A stretch of 64,000 bases of DNA from Rothia nasimurium. GTDB lineage: Bacteria; Actinomycetota; Actinomycetes; Actinomycetales; Micrococcaceae. A program made the translations under genes and the position numbers. Shown here piece by piece: positions 43,736 to 51,536 of this stretch. Under the pieces are notes generated by a model. It made no database searches, had not been told where the DNA came from, and saw nothing but the letters and a program-made list of their open reading frames with translations. The DNA lies in the NCBI RefSeq assembly GCF_928381705.1, contig NZ_CAKMSR010000014.1, forward strand, positions 1 through 64,000, in the 5' to 3' direction. Position 1 is the stretch's first letter. Each line of letters starts with the position of its first letter.

Positions 43736-45070
43736 ATGCACAACACCTCTCGTCCTCTTTTCACCCTCATCAGCGCTACCCTCGCCCTAACCCTGGCAGG
43801 CTGCGGGGCAGCGTCCGCCCCCTCCGCCACCTCAAGCAGCGACCAGGCCAGCGCCACCGCAACCGCAGAACGCGCGGCCATCACCGAAGCCTCCACCCCC
43901 TCAGCCCGCATCGCCCTAACCTACGACGGCGGAATCATGATTGTGGACGGCAAGACCTTTGAAGTCATCGAAACCATTGAAAAAGAAGGCTTCCTACGCC
44001 TGCAGCCCGCAGGCGACAACCGCCACCTGGTCGTAGCCGACGGCTCCTCCTATACCATGCTCGACATGGGCGCCTGGACCCAGGCCCACGGCGACCACGA
44101 CCACTACTACACCACCACCCCCACCCTCACCTCCCTGTCCTTCGCAGCGGACGGCACCGGCCACGTCATCACCGACTACGGCCGCTCAGCCATGTTCGCC
44201 GACAACACCGGCACCATCGAGGTCTACTCCCCCGCCGACCTGACAGGTGCTGACCAGTACACCGCCACCAGCGTCAGCACTGAAACCATTACCCTGCCCG
44301 ATGCCCACCACGGCCTGGCCATCCCCCTCGAGAACAACCAGTACCTGGTTTCGGTAGGCACCGAGGACGCCCGCACCGGCGCAGCCGTCATCAACGCAGA
44401 CGGCTCGGTTGTCACCGAAAACCTCGACTGCCCCGGCATCCACGGCGAAGCGATCGCCGCTAACGACACCTTCACCGTCGGCTGCCAGGACGGCGCCCTC
44501 ATCTACGCAAACGGCACTTTCACCAAGGTCACCAACCCCGAAGACCCCTACTCCCGTTCCGGCAACCAGGCCGGCTCAGCTGATTCAGCTATCGTGCTTG
44601 CCGACTACAAAACCGACCAGGACGCCGAGCTCGAACGCCCCGAACAGTTCGCCCTGATCAACACCATCACCAAGGAACGCGCTAAGATTGCCCTACCCGA
44701 AGGCGTCTCCTACACCTTCCGTTCACTGGCCCGCGGCCCCGAAGGCTCCCACCTGCTGCTGACAACCGACGGTAAGTTGCGCTTCTGGGCTGAGGACGGC
44801 ACCGAGCTGGGCTCCGTTGACATCATGGATTCCTGGACCGAGTCCGAGGTTTGGCAGGACCCCCGCCCCGCCATCTGGGTAGACGGTGAAACCGCCTACG
44901 TCACCGACCCCGCCACCAAGAAGCTGCACGTTGTTTCTCTGGCGAAGATTGCGGACGGCACCGCCGAGGTATTTGCCAGCATCGACCTGCCCGAGGTACC
45001 CAACGAGATTAACGGTATCTCCCGCACCGCTGAACTGGTCACCACCACCGAAGTGGACTCTGACCACTAG
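43736..45070 (+). CDS. aztD: AztD-like zinc metallochaperone, putative lipoprotein
   Basis: Extracytoplasmic beta-propeller-like protein that hands zinc to the AztC receptor in characterised systems. The 444-residue precursor has a lipobox (LTLAGCG), a Ser/Ala/Thr linker, a His/Asp-rich loop HGDHDHYY near residue 118 and a second histidine pair in LPDAHHGLAIPL. Propeller repeats run to the end. The start is ATG 43736, probably leaderless. No aztABC transporter genes are adjacent, so the partner would be encoded elsewhere. The Zur box supports a role in zinc scarcity. Confidence 0.8.
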   Translation: MHNTSRPLFTLISATLALTLAGCGAASAPSATSSSDQASATATAERAAITEASTPSARIALTYDGGIMIVDGKTFEVIETIEKEGFLRLQPAGDNRHLVVADGSSYTMLDMGAWTQAHGDHDHYYTTTPTLTSLSFAADGTGHVITDYGRSAMFADNTGTIEVYSPADLTGADQYTATSVSTETITLPDAHHGLAIPLENNQYLVSVGTEDARTGAAVINADGSVVTENLDCPGIHGEAIAANDTFTVGCQDGALIYANGTFTKVTNPEDPYSRSGNQAGSADSAIVLADYKTDQDAELERPEQFALINTITKERAKIALPEGVSYTFRSLARGPEGSHLLLTTDGKLRFWAEDGTELGSVDIMDSWTESEVWQDPRPAIWVDGETAYVTDPATKKLHVVSLAKIADGTAEVFASIDLPEVPNEINGISRTAELVTTTEVDSDH

Positions 45071-45083
45071 CGTTTTATCGATA

Positions 45084-45311
45084 AAGCTTATTCATAAGCG
45101 GTTCCGCAGGCTCGCGCTGGATGGAGCCCAGCAGATTCCGAGCGCGCGAGGAAATAAATCTGCGGGCGGAATAGGCGCAAGCCTGACCCTCACGCCCCGC
45201 CTAACGGCGGATTCCGTTCGCTCTTGCGTGCTCGCGCGCTCGCACCCGCTCACTTCATCGAGCCAGCAGCTTCGCTGCGAGCCTGCTCCACCGACCTTTA
45301 TGAATAAGCTT
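45084..45311. repeat. Structured intergenic element 5 (after aztD)
   Basis: AAGCTTATTCATAA at 45084-45097 is exactly complementary to 45298-45311. The pairing continues with GCAGGCTCGCG/GCGAGCCTGC. Inside, GCAGATT (45131-45137) pairs with AATCTGC (45157-45163) around CCGAGCGCGCGAGGAAA, then come CCCGCC/GGCGG and GTGC/GCAC stems. Read on the other strand, most of it matches the element at 62514. The longest member at about 228 bases. Confidence 0.8.
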
Positions 45312-45318
45312 CTATTGT

Positions 45319-45441
45319 TTAAAGGCGCACTGTCCCCAGCTGCTGCCAGCTGCCTGCGCTGAATCGGTAGACCGTCAGCCGGTTCACGGTGAAATGGGCA
45401 AGAGCGGGTGGTAGGGTCGCAAAATAGCGTAAGGACGCCCC
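45319..45441 (-). pseudogene. 3' fragment of the 2'-5' RNA ligase gene (left direct repeat)
   Basis: The minus strand encodes ASLRYFATLPPALAH... and ends QQLGTVRL-stop, the last 40 residues of the ligase whose complete gene ends at 51537 with QQLGTVNL. Over 45329-45438 against 51547-51656 I count four mismatches in 110 bases. This fragment keeps its own stop codon and has element 5 as its downstream context. It is best read as the original 3' end, displaced when the 6.1-kb element inserted. Confidence 0.85.
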
Positions 45442-45451
45442 AAGGGAGTAA

Positions 45452-46431
45452 ACAAACCAAAGACGCTCACAGAGGAAGAGAAGCTACGCCGTAGGATTGA
45501 GCAACTAGAGGCAGAAAACATCTGCCTAAAAAATTGCGGGACTTGAGGAACCAACGGCAAGGCTAAAGGCCAAAATCATCGCCGTCCTCAAGTCAGAACA
45601 CCACCTGAGTAATTTACTTCAAGCAGCAGGTTTGGCCTGATCAACATACTTCTACCACCAGTTACGGCTAAATCATCCTGATGTGCATACTCAGCTGAAG
45701 AAAGCCATTATAGCTATCTTTAAGAAAACGAAACGGCGGTATAGTTACCGCCGTGTCCTTGCCGAACTATGCCACCTAGGGTGGAAAGTCAATCACAAGC
45801 TCGTCTACAATCTCATGGACCAGATAGGGCTGAAGTACAAGGTCAGGGCAGGTAAAAAGTACAGCTCTTATCAGGGGCAGGTTAGTTGTATCGCTGAAAA
45901 TCTTTTGAACCGTAACTTCACTCCCAAGGAGCCTAATGCTGTGTGGGTCAGTGATGCCACTGAGTTTTGAGTCTGCGGTACCAAGGTTTATTGGCACCCC
46001 TTATGGATTTGCATGATTGTAGTATTCTGGCGCACGAGTTATCGACTTCGCCGTCGACAAAGTTCACATCTGCTTCGTTGAAGGAGGCTTTGATGTGGCA
46101 TGAACCTGGTATGGGGTTGGTGGTTCGTACTGATCGGGTTTCCAGTATCAGCATTCTAGCTGGCGGAAACTGATTAAGTCGGTCGGTGGTGTTCAGTCCA
46201 TGTCACGCAAGGGTAATTGCTATGACAATGCTGTGATGGAGAACTTTTTGGGCATTTGAAGGCTGAGATGTATTACGGGGGGCGTTTTGCGAGTGTTGAG
46301 GAGTTCTTCACGGCTGTTGATGAGTATGTTTTTTGGGTGTAACAATAATCGTTTTCAGGAGCGGCTGAAGGGCCTGGACTCCGGTGAGGTATCGGAGTAA
46401 GCCTTTGGGGTCCTGGTTGTCTAGAATTTAA
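45452..46431 (+). pseudogene. Decayed IS3-family (IS150-type) transposase
   Basis: Successive frames give LTEEEKLRRRIEQLEAEN (end of OrfA), AKIIAVLKSEHHLSNLLQAAG, then after a TGA the stretch HTQLKKAIIAIFKKTKRRYSYRRV...VWVSDATEF (start of OrfB, HTH_21 and integrase core). Next come a stop, frame changes, [20 protein letters not shown] and a C-terminus that reaches TAA near 46431. At least one in-frame stop and several frameshifts make it non-functional. It begins exactly at the inner edge of the left direct repeat. Confidence 0.88.
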
Positions 46432-46520
46432 CTCAGCCCAATTTTCGGAGGCTAGTTCAGAAGACAAAATCTCTAGACCTTGAACTTAAGTACAACAATA
46501 GGTAATCCACTTCTGAACTT

Positions 46521-46549
46521 TTGTATATACCCTTACGTGAGCCTAATAC
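46521..46549 (+). promoter_or_regulatory. Promoter of the small peptide / two-component operon
   Basis: TTGTAT (-35) and TAATAC (-10) with a 17-base spacer, about 55 bases before the peptide start. The best-matching promoter in the island. Confidence 0.55.
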
Positions 46550-46609
46550 TCCACAATAGATAGCAGGACAACAGTCTAACTCAACTCACAACACTAAGGA
46601 CTCCGAGCC

Positions 46610-46792
46610 ATGAAGAACATCAGCAAAGCACTGGCAATTATCTCCATCGCCGTTGCTCTCACCCTCAGTTTTTCACCTGCGCGGGCTGCTTCTTTGCCGT
46701 GGGATATTGATGCTCATATCTCATCTACTTCAGCAGCTAGCGCATCCCCTACCTTCTTCGGCTGGCTTTGCAGAACAGGGATATGTGACTAA
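46610..46792 (+). CDS. Small secreted peptide with C-terminal Cys pair
   Basis: A 60-residue precursor with a Sec signal peptide (ISKALAIISIAVALTLSFSP, cleavage plausible at ARA-A). It leaves about 33 residues: an acidic/Ser-rich stretch (SLPWDIDAHISSTSAASAS) and an aromatic tail FFGWLCRTGICD with two Cys four residues apart. AAGGA is well placed before the ATG, and a promoter lies upstream. It directly precedes the histidine kinase gene. It could be an exported signal sensed by that kinase, or a bacteriocin-like peptide. No modification enzyme is nearby. Family not recognised. Confidence 0.6.
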   Translation: MKNISKALAIISIAVALTLSFSPARAASLPWDIDAHISSTSAASASPTFFGWLCRTGICD

Positions 46793-46839
46793 CACTCATA
46801 TGCTTCGGGGCATCACAAAGGGTTTGGTAGCATAAACCT

Positions 46840-48075
46840 ATGACGACAAGCCCCCATAGTGCTTCCAGCAAGAAGTGGTTTCCCCTTGGACCGTTCATGA
46901 GAGCACTGTTTATCTGCCTGGTATGTATCTTTATTGCGGTCGATTTATCTTTGGGGGTCTACGAAAATACACATACCCAGAATCGTGTATGGGCTGTTGC
47001 GATTGCCTATCTACCCGTTTTTATGATGGGCTTTGGGCTCATGCCCGGAATTTATGGCTGGTATTTTTCTCTTGCCAACATCACGGTGCTTTATAACGAT
47101 TCCAGTTTCGTCTGGGCTGGGTTCTCATCTGCGTCAATTCTGGTGCCTGTGTATTGCGCTTACCTGGCTACAAAACGTCAGGTCGTGGCATTCGGTATTG
47201 TCCTGTGTGTTTTTGTTGTGTATCCGGGTTGGGGTTCAAATACATTGGATACTCAGTTCATAACAACGTCATTAGCAGTTTTTTCATACATCACAGGGCT
47301 AGTACTCAGAAGGTTCCGGCTTCAGCGGGAAAAAGACCAGCAAAAGATTATCTCTATTCAGGAAGCCCAGCTCCAGGCACGGAATGATGAGCGCACTCGT
47401 CTTGCCTACGAGTTACACGATATTGTTGCGCATGAAGTCACTATTATCGCTATGCAGGCACGACGCGCACAGTTCGCAAAGAACCCAGAAAGCACAGCCG
47501 CTATTCTGACTGGAATTGGGGATTCTGCTAGTCAAGCGCTCGAAGATCTTCGCAAGCTGGTGACTGTCCTTAGAGCTGAGAAAAATGACTCGCCTGAAGG
47601 CGAGCTGCCCAGTGCTCCTCAGACAGAAGAGAATCTACTGCTGGGCAGCACCCGTCTTTCAGGGGAAACCACCTCTGCGCTGGCCCTCACCCACGATTTA
47701 CATAAAATATCTGATGCTCTAGACAGTGCAGGCTTTCCTGTTACCTTGACCGTTATTGGGGATGTAAGCCTTCTTCCTTTGGCATCACGCCAAGCACTAA
47801 GACGTACGGCTCGCGAGATTGGAACAAACATTCTCAAGCATGGCTCCTCTGATGGGCCTGTAAAAATTGACCTTACGGTGGGGCAGCGTAACGTCATGCT
47901 ATCCTCAGAGAACGTTATCTCTCATAACGAACCCGTCGCTTCATCTTTGACTGGGTTAGAATCAATGAAGACTAGGTTTCATGACTTGGGCGGAACATTG
48001 TCTTATCAAGATGATGGCGGCGTGTGGAGAATCCAGGTGAGCCTCCCCCTGCCTAAAACTATGTCCAGGGTTTAG
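46840..48075 (+). CDS. Sensor histidine kinase, NarL/DesK-type (HisKA_3)
   Basis: The product is 411 residues: about six N-terminal membrane segments with very short loops (residues 18-155), a coiled linker, then the dimerisation helix with phospho-acceptor His in RLAYELHDIVAHEVTI near residue 193. A degenerate HATPase region follows (TAREIGTNILKHGSSDGPV with the N-box Asn, then GLESMKTRFHDLGGTL). The membrane-embedded sensor with no large outer domain suits a cell-envelope or hydrophobic peptide cue. The response regulator gene follows 39 bases later. GC is lower than in core genes. Confidence 0.88.
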   Translation: MTTSPHSASSKKWFPLGPFMRALFICLVCIFIAVDLSLGVYENTHTQNRVWAVAIAYLPVFMMGFGLMPGIYGWYFSLANITVLYNDSSFVWAGFSSASILVPVYCAYLATKRQVVAFGIVLCVFVVYPGWGSNTLDTQFITTSLAVFSYITGLVLRRFRLQREKDQQKIISIQEAQLQARNDERTRLAYELHDIVAHEVTIIAMQARRAQFAKNPESTAAILTGIGDSASQALEDLRKLVTVLRAEKNDSPEGELPSAPQTEENLLLGSTRLSGETTSALALTHDLHKISDALDSAGFPVTLTVIGDVSLLPLASRQALRRTAREIGTNILKHGSSDGPVKIDLTVGQRNVMLSSENVISHNEPVASSLTGLESMKTRFHDLGGTLSYQDDGGVWRIQVSLPLPKTMSRV

Positions 48076-48114
48076 TTGACGCTTTAGCTTGTTGCACGTA
48101 GCGAAGGTACATTC

Positions 48115-48777
48115 ATGGTTAAAGTTCTCATTGTAGATGATGAATCCCTCATTCGTAATATTTTGAAGGATTATCTTTCCTCTGATGAAAGCCTGGAAGT
48201 AGTGGGGGAAGCCTCAAATGGCAAGTTGGCGATTTCACAGGCAAGGGCTTTGCAACCAGATGTGATTTTGATGGATATGCAGATGCCTCTGATGGACGGT
48301 GTTGAGGCAACCCAGTATATTCACCATTCTTTTCCTGACATAAAAATATTGGGGCTGAGCACCTTTGCCACTGATCGCTATGTTGTTGATCTCTTACGAG
48401 CCGGTGCTTCAGGTTATCTGGTGAAGGATTCCCTCCCTGAAGAGGTCACCAGCGCAATTCATACCGTTCACGCCGGTGACTCCGTGCTATCCCCTGAGGT
48501 AACCCGTTATGTGGTACAGGGGCTTGAACAGTCGGTTCCTACTGAGATTTCCCCCGATGAGGAACTCATGTCTGTTCTTACCGCTAAAGAGATAGAGGTT
48601 ATTGAGCTTCTCGCACGCGGTTTGAATAATAAAGAGATGGCTGCAGAACTTTTTGTTTCTGAATCAACGATTAAAGCGCGTTTTGTGAAAATTATGGAAA
48701 AAATGCAGGTTCGCGACAGAGTTCAGATTCTGGTTAAGGCTATTGAGCACAACCTCATTAACCTAAGAACCTGGTAA
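48115..48777 (+). CDS. NarL/FixJ-family response regulator
   Basis: The product is 220 residues: a receiver domain with the acidic pair in IVDDES (DD near residue 7-8), phospho-acceptor Asp in VILMDMQMPLMDG near 54, Ser/Thr in GLSTFA and Lys in YLVKDSLPEE. The LuxR-type HTH follows (LTAKEIEVIELLARGLNNKEMAAELFVSESTIKARF, residues about 155-190). Its partner is the kinase just upstream. The nearby ABC operon on the opposite strand is a natural target. Its end overlaps a minus-strand ORF by 15 bases. Confidence 0.92.
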   Translation: MVKVLIVDDESLIRNILKDYLSSDESLEVVGEASNGKLAISQARALQPDVILMDMQMPLMDGVEATQYIHHSFPDIKILGLSTFATDRYVVDLLRAGASGYLVKDSLPEEVTSAIHTVHAGDSVLSPEVTRYVVQGLEQSVPTEISPDEELMSVLTAKEIEVIELLARGLNNKEMAAELFVSESTIKARFVKIMEKMQVRDRVQILVKAIEHNLINLRTW

Positions 48778-49125
48778 ATCCATAAACTTACTATTTTTAA
48801 CAAGGTCAATCCCTAGAACAGCTCCAATCGGGTAGGCCAACTCAGCGAAAGCTGGAGCAAGATTTTCCAGGCTAAGGCTGTCGATGCGGTGTGTATCTAG
48901 TAAAGCATCAACGCCCCAACCCGTCACGCTGTACTGCGTCAAAAACCTTGCTAAATTATCGGGTGCCAGACGCGGTCGGCTGAGATTACTGAGAGCAAAC
49001 TGTTTAACCTGCTCAAATTCGGTCCTACTATAAGTTTCAGGGATACTAATAACTGCCCTTGCTACGTTCTCTAGAACTTCTAATATCTCTCCGCTTTCGC
49101 TATTTTCTCCACTACAAGTAAAGTT
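48763..49125 (-). pseudogene. 5'-less reading frame of unknown family
   Basis: The minus strand is open for 120 codons between a TAG at 49126-49128 and the stop at 48763. It has plausible coding character (GEILEVLENVARAVISIPE, TYSRTEFEQVKQFALSNL, LENLAPAFAELAYPIGA). There is no ATG or GTG near its beginning, only an internal TTG and a late ATG. It looks like the C-terminal part of a gene that lost its start. It is convergent with the response regulator and may once have followed the small gene upstream. Not recognised. Confidence 0.45.
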
Positions 49126-49133
49126 CTATCGAC

Positions 49134-49271
49134 TTAGAAAAAGAGGGTTACTACCGCATAGCCTACGCCGCCGCCAACCAAGGCCAGCGCCAGGCTACGA
49201 GTCCAGCGGCCAACCGCTGAGGCACCCTTTGAGGTAGTGGGGTAGGTAGTCTCGTTCTTGTAAGCAGTCAT
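49134..49271 (-). CDS. 45-residue peptide with C-terminal membrane helix, ABC-linked
   Basis: A short gene directly downstream of the ABC permease. GAAAGG sits ahead of its ATG at 49271 with a spacing of about nine bases. The product starts polar (MTAYKNETTYPTTSKGASAV) and ends with GRWTRS and a Gly-rich hydrophobic helix (LALALVGGGVGYAVVTLFF). It could be a small accessory subunit of the exporter, an immunity peptide or the exported peptide itself. The gap to the permease gene is 66 bases. No homologue comes to mind. Confidence 0.6.
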   Translation of the reverse strand: MTAYKNETTYPTTSKGASAVGRWTRSLALALVGGGVGYAVVTLFF

Positions 49272-49337
49272 GTTATTTTTCCTTTCAATGGTGATGGGCA
49301 AGTAATCCCAGAAGATGAATCGGACAAAAGCCCGGCT

Positions 49338-50258
49338 TTAAGCCCCGTTGTCTGAGGCAAATGATTGTTGCAGCGAAACCTTAGAGCCGGTTCGTAAAGC
49401 GTTGTTGCTGTATACACGGGTTGCCACCCAGAACAGCAGCGGAATAGTTACCCCAGCGATACTGGCAGCGGTCACCATTTCCCAGGTCTGCACGCCGTCC
49501 AGACCAAAGCGAATAGGCATCAGGTAGGAAGAGAAAAGCGGGACGAATGACAGCCCCCTAAGCCAAGCCTCTTCAAGATAGGTGGGTGTCAGGTACAGGG
49601 TGACCACCAGCAGAACCATCTGCAAAACCGACAGCGGCATCACTGCGGCACTCAGGTCCTCCTGCCGGGAGACCGTTGACGCCAGAATCGTGTTCATGGT
49701 TGCGAAGATGATGTAGCCCAGCAAGAACCATACAAGGAACCACAAGAGGGCTGCGCCTACTTCAAGCTCCAGCAGTGACCACCCGTCCACGAGGGTGAAA
49801 CCCAGCAGACCAGTGCCGCCAATAAGAAGTAGCTGAACCAGCGTTATCGCGCCGATACCAATCATCTTTCCTGCCAACAGAGGTACAACACCGATTTTGG
49901 TGAGGAGGATTTCGACAACCCTCGATGACTTCTCTTCAACAACACCAGAGGTCAGGCTCTGGGATGAGTACACAAGAGAGCTGAGCAAAGCACTCACCAT
50001 CGCTGTAGCAAAGAGCAGGCGGGTATCCAGCTGGAAGCTAGCATCCCCCATTTTCTCCCGCAAGAACCAACCGCCAACACCTGCTCCAATACCCACAGTC
50101 AGGGCAAGCAGCCCGGTGGCTAGCAGGATGGTCTTATTCTTGGTGCGGGTAAGAACCTCACGTCGAATGACGATTAACATTTCACGGTAAGCAGTGCTCA
50201 CTGATTTTTCACCTACTTCATGCTGGGTAGTCTGCTGGGTCATGCCTTTAGCTTTCAT
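49338..50258 (-). CDS. ABC-2 type permease, NatB-like
   Basis: A 306-residue membrane protein of the ABC-2 family. After a cytoplasmic start come six membrane segments, with a large extracytoplasmic loop replaced by a short one. The hallmark VEEKSSRVVEILLTKI follows the second helix, as in NatB/YhaP-type sodium or drug exporters. Its ATG overlaps the ATPase stop by four bases. The partner ATPase, the small downstream gene and the nearby two-component system together resemble regulated self-protection or peptide-export modules. Confidence 0.88.
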   Translation of the reverse strand: MKAKGMTQQTTQHEVGEKSVSTAYREMLIVIRREVLTRTKNKTILLATGLLALTVGIGAGVGGWFLREKMGDASFQLDTRLLFATAMVSALLSSLVYSSQSLTSGVVEEKSSRVVEILLTKIGVVPLLAGKMIGIGAITLVQLLLIGGTGLLGFTLVDGWSLLELEVGAALLWFLVWFLLGYIIFATMNTILASTVSRQEDLSAAVMPLSVLQMVLLVVTLYLTPTYLEEAWLRGLSFVPLFSSYLMPIRFGLDGVQTWEMVTAASIAGVTIPLLFWVATRVYSNNALRTGSKVSLQQSFASDNGA

Positions 50259-51229
50259 CGTGTCTGACCTGCCGATTCAAGCTCTGCCTCACGGGCAGGG
50301 GTGATACCGCGGCCCGACGAAATATAATCCTGCGATAGGAGTGCACCCAAGGACTGTTGCACAGGCTCAATACTGCGCAGCCCTCCAAATCGTGTGGCAG
50401 TTTCTAGTACGCCCTGGGGAACGGTTGCATCCCGTCCATCAACTGTGATGAAAACTGATGATTGGTTGCTCATCTTGAATTCGATATGGAAGGAAGCGAC
50501 CAACGATAGTTCGGCAACGAATTCTCCGGCCGGACGATCAAACTTTAGTTCCCACCGGGTCTGATCAGTATCTTGCAGCTCAGAGACAGCACCATCTGCC
50601 ATCACTCTGCCTCGATCAAGTACGCAGACACGGTCGCATAGGCGCTCAACAAGCTCCAACTGATGCGATGAAAACAGGATGCCCACGCCCTGGGCTGCCT
50701 GTTGTTGGATAAGACCAGCCATTGTATCTACAGCTAGGGGGTCAAGCCCCGAGAAGGGTTCATCAAGTACCAGTAGTTCTGGGTTACCAACCAGGGAAAC
50801 AGCTAGCTGAACTCGCTGCTGGTTACCTAGCGACAAATCTTGGACGAGGGTTTTCTCTCGACCCGATAGGCCCAGTGTAGCGATAAGTTCGTCAGCTTTT
50901 TCCTTCGCCTGCCCCAGGGTTTTCCCTTCGAGTAGAGCAAAGTGAACAATCTGATCTTTGACACTCATCTGGGGGTACAGGCCCCGCTCTTCCGGCATAT
51001 AACCGATTGACCTGCGGTTCTCGGTTGAGATGGGCTTCCCGTCCCAGGTGATATGCCCGCCGGTGGGGTTAAGCATTCCTAGAATGAGTCGCATGGTGGT
51101 GGTTTTACCTGCACCGTTACCACCGATGAAACCAACAATTTCACCGCGACGGACGCCGAAATCTACATCCTGCAGCACCTTGTGGTCACCGAAGCTGCGG
51201 CTAATCCCGTGGAGTTTGAGACCGTTCAT
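50255..51229 (-). CDS. ABC ATPase, NatA-like
   Basis: A 324-residue single cassette. Walker A FIGGNGAGKTTTMRLIL near residue 35, Q-loop region IGYMPEERGLYPQ, signature LSLGNQQRVQLAVSL near 130 (LSLGN instead of LSGGQ, common in NatA), Walker B LLVLDEPFSGLDP and H-loop FSSHQLELVE. The C-terminal DUF4162-like domain is present. Ribosome site GAGGTG lies before the ATG. First gene of the minus-strand exporter operon, with an inverted repeat upstream. Confidence 0.92.
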   Translation of the reverse strand: MNGLKLHGISRSFGDHKVLQDVDFGVRRGEIVGFIGGNGAGKTTTMRLILGMLNPTGGHITWDGKPISTENRRSIGYMPEERGLYPQMSVKDQIVHFALLEGKTLGQAKEKADELIATLGLSGREKTLVQDLSLGNQQRVQLAVSLVGNPELLVLDEPFSGLDPLAVDTMAGLIQQQAAQGVGILFSSHQLELVERLCDRVCVLDRGRVMADGAVSELQDTDQTRWELKFDRPAGEFVAELSLVASFHIEFKMSNQSSVFITVDGRDATVPQGVLETATRFGGLRSIEPVQQSLGALLSQDYISSGRGITPAREAELESAGQTR

Positions 51230-51260
51230 TGCGCACCTCGCTTTTCTTTCTCTTGCGCCT

Positions 51261-51279
51261 TCACTAAAAACTCTAGTGA
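51261..51279. promoter_or_regulatory. Inverted repeat upstream of the ABC operon
   Basis: TCACTA and TAGTGA are separated by seven bases, about 32 bases before the ATPase ATG, inside the expected promoter region. A candidate binding site for the NarL-type regulator of the island. Confidence 0.35.
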
Positions 51280-51536
51280 GGCGTTAGAGCTTGCCACATA
51301 TACTTTCGTACAGTTCTGGGGTAGACGATAGTTCATGCATTTGTATGTTCGCTGCCATACCTGCAACAATTGTTGAACAATCTGAGGTGGTCTCGTCCGG
51401 GTTCGTTTTCTTTTACTGTCGCTACCATAAGGGAGGTGTATGCACTTGGTACCCCTTCCCTCCCCATGGGCAAATGCTTCGACGCAGTGGTGGGATCGGA
51501 GGCTAGTTCAACGACACGAAGAAGCAGGGCCTTTTG
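51280..51536. other. Non-coding right end of the island
   Basis: Roughly 255 bases between the ABC promoter region and the RNA ligase stop. No convincing frame is seen on either strand. TCGGAGGCTAGTTCA near 51496-51510 also occurs near 46443-46457, just after the IS3 remnant. This is a short repeat inside the island that may mark an element end. Confidence 0.4.

Noticed and set aside
43717..43911. Minus-strand frame over the aztD start
   Set aside because: It is antisense to the aztD signal peptide and overlaps the Zur box, with no family features.
45092..45460. Open frames inside structured element 5 and the ligase fragment
   Set aside because: They follow GC-rich hairpin sequence, have no ribosome site and use the wrong frame relative to the ligase remnant. 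The openness is compositional.
45683..45970. 95-codon transposase frame as a working gene
   Set aside because: It covers only the start of OrfB. Downstream parts lie in other frames and an in-frame stop precedes it, so it belongs to the IS3 pseudogene.
46653..46835. Second 60-codon frame overlapping the small secreted peptide
   Set aside because: It lacks a ribosome site and a coherent signal peptide. The frame starting at 46610 has both.
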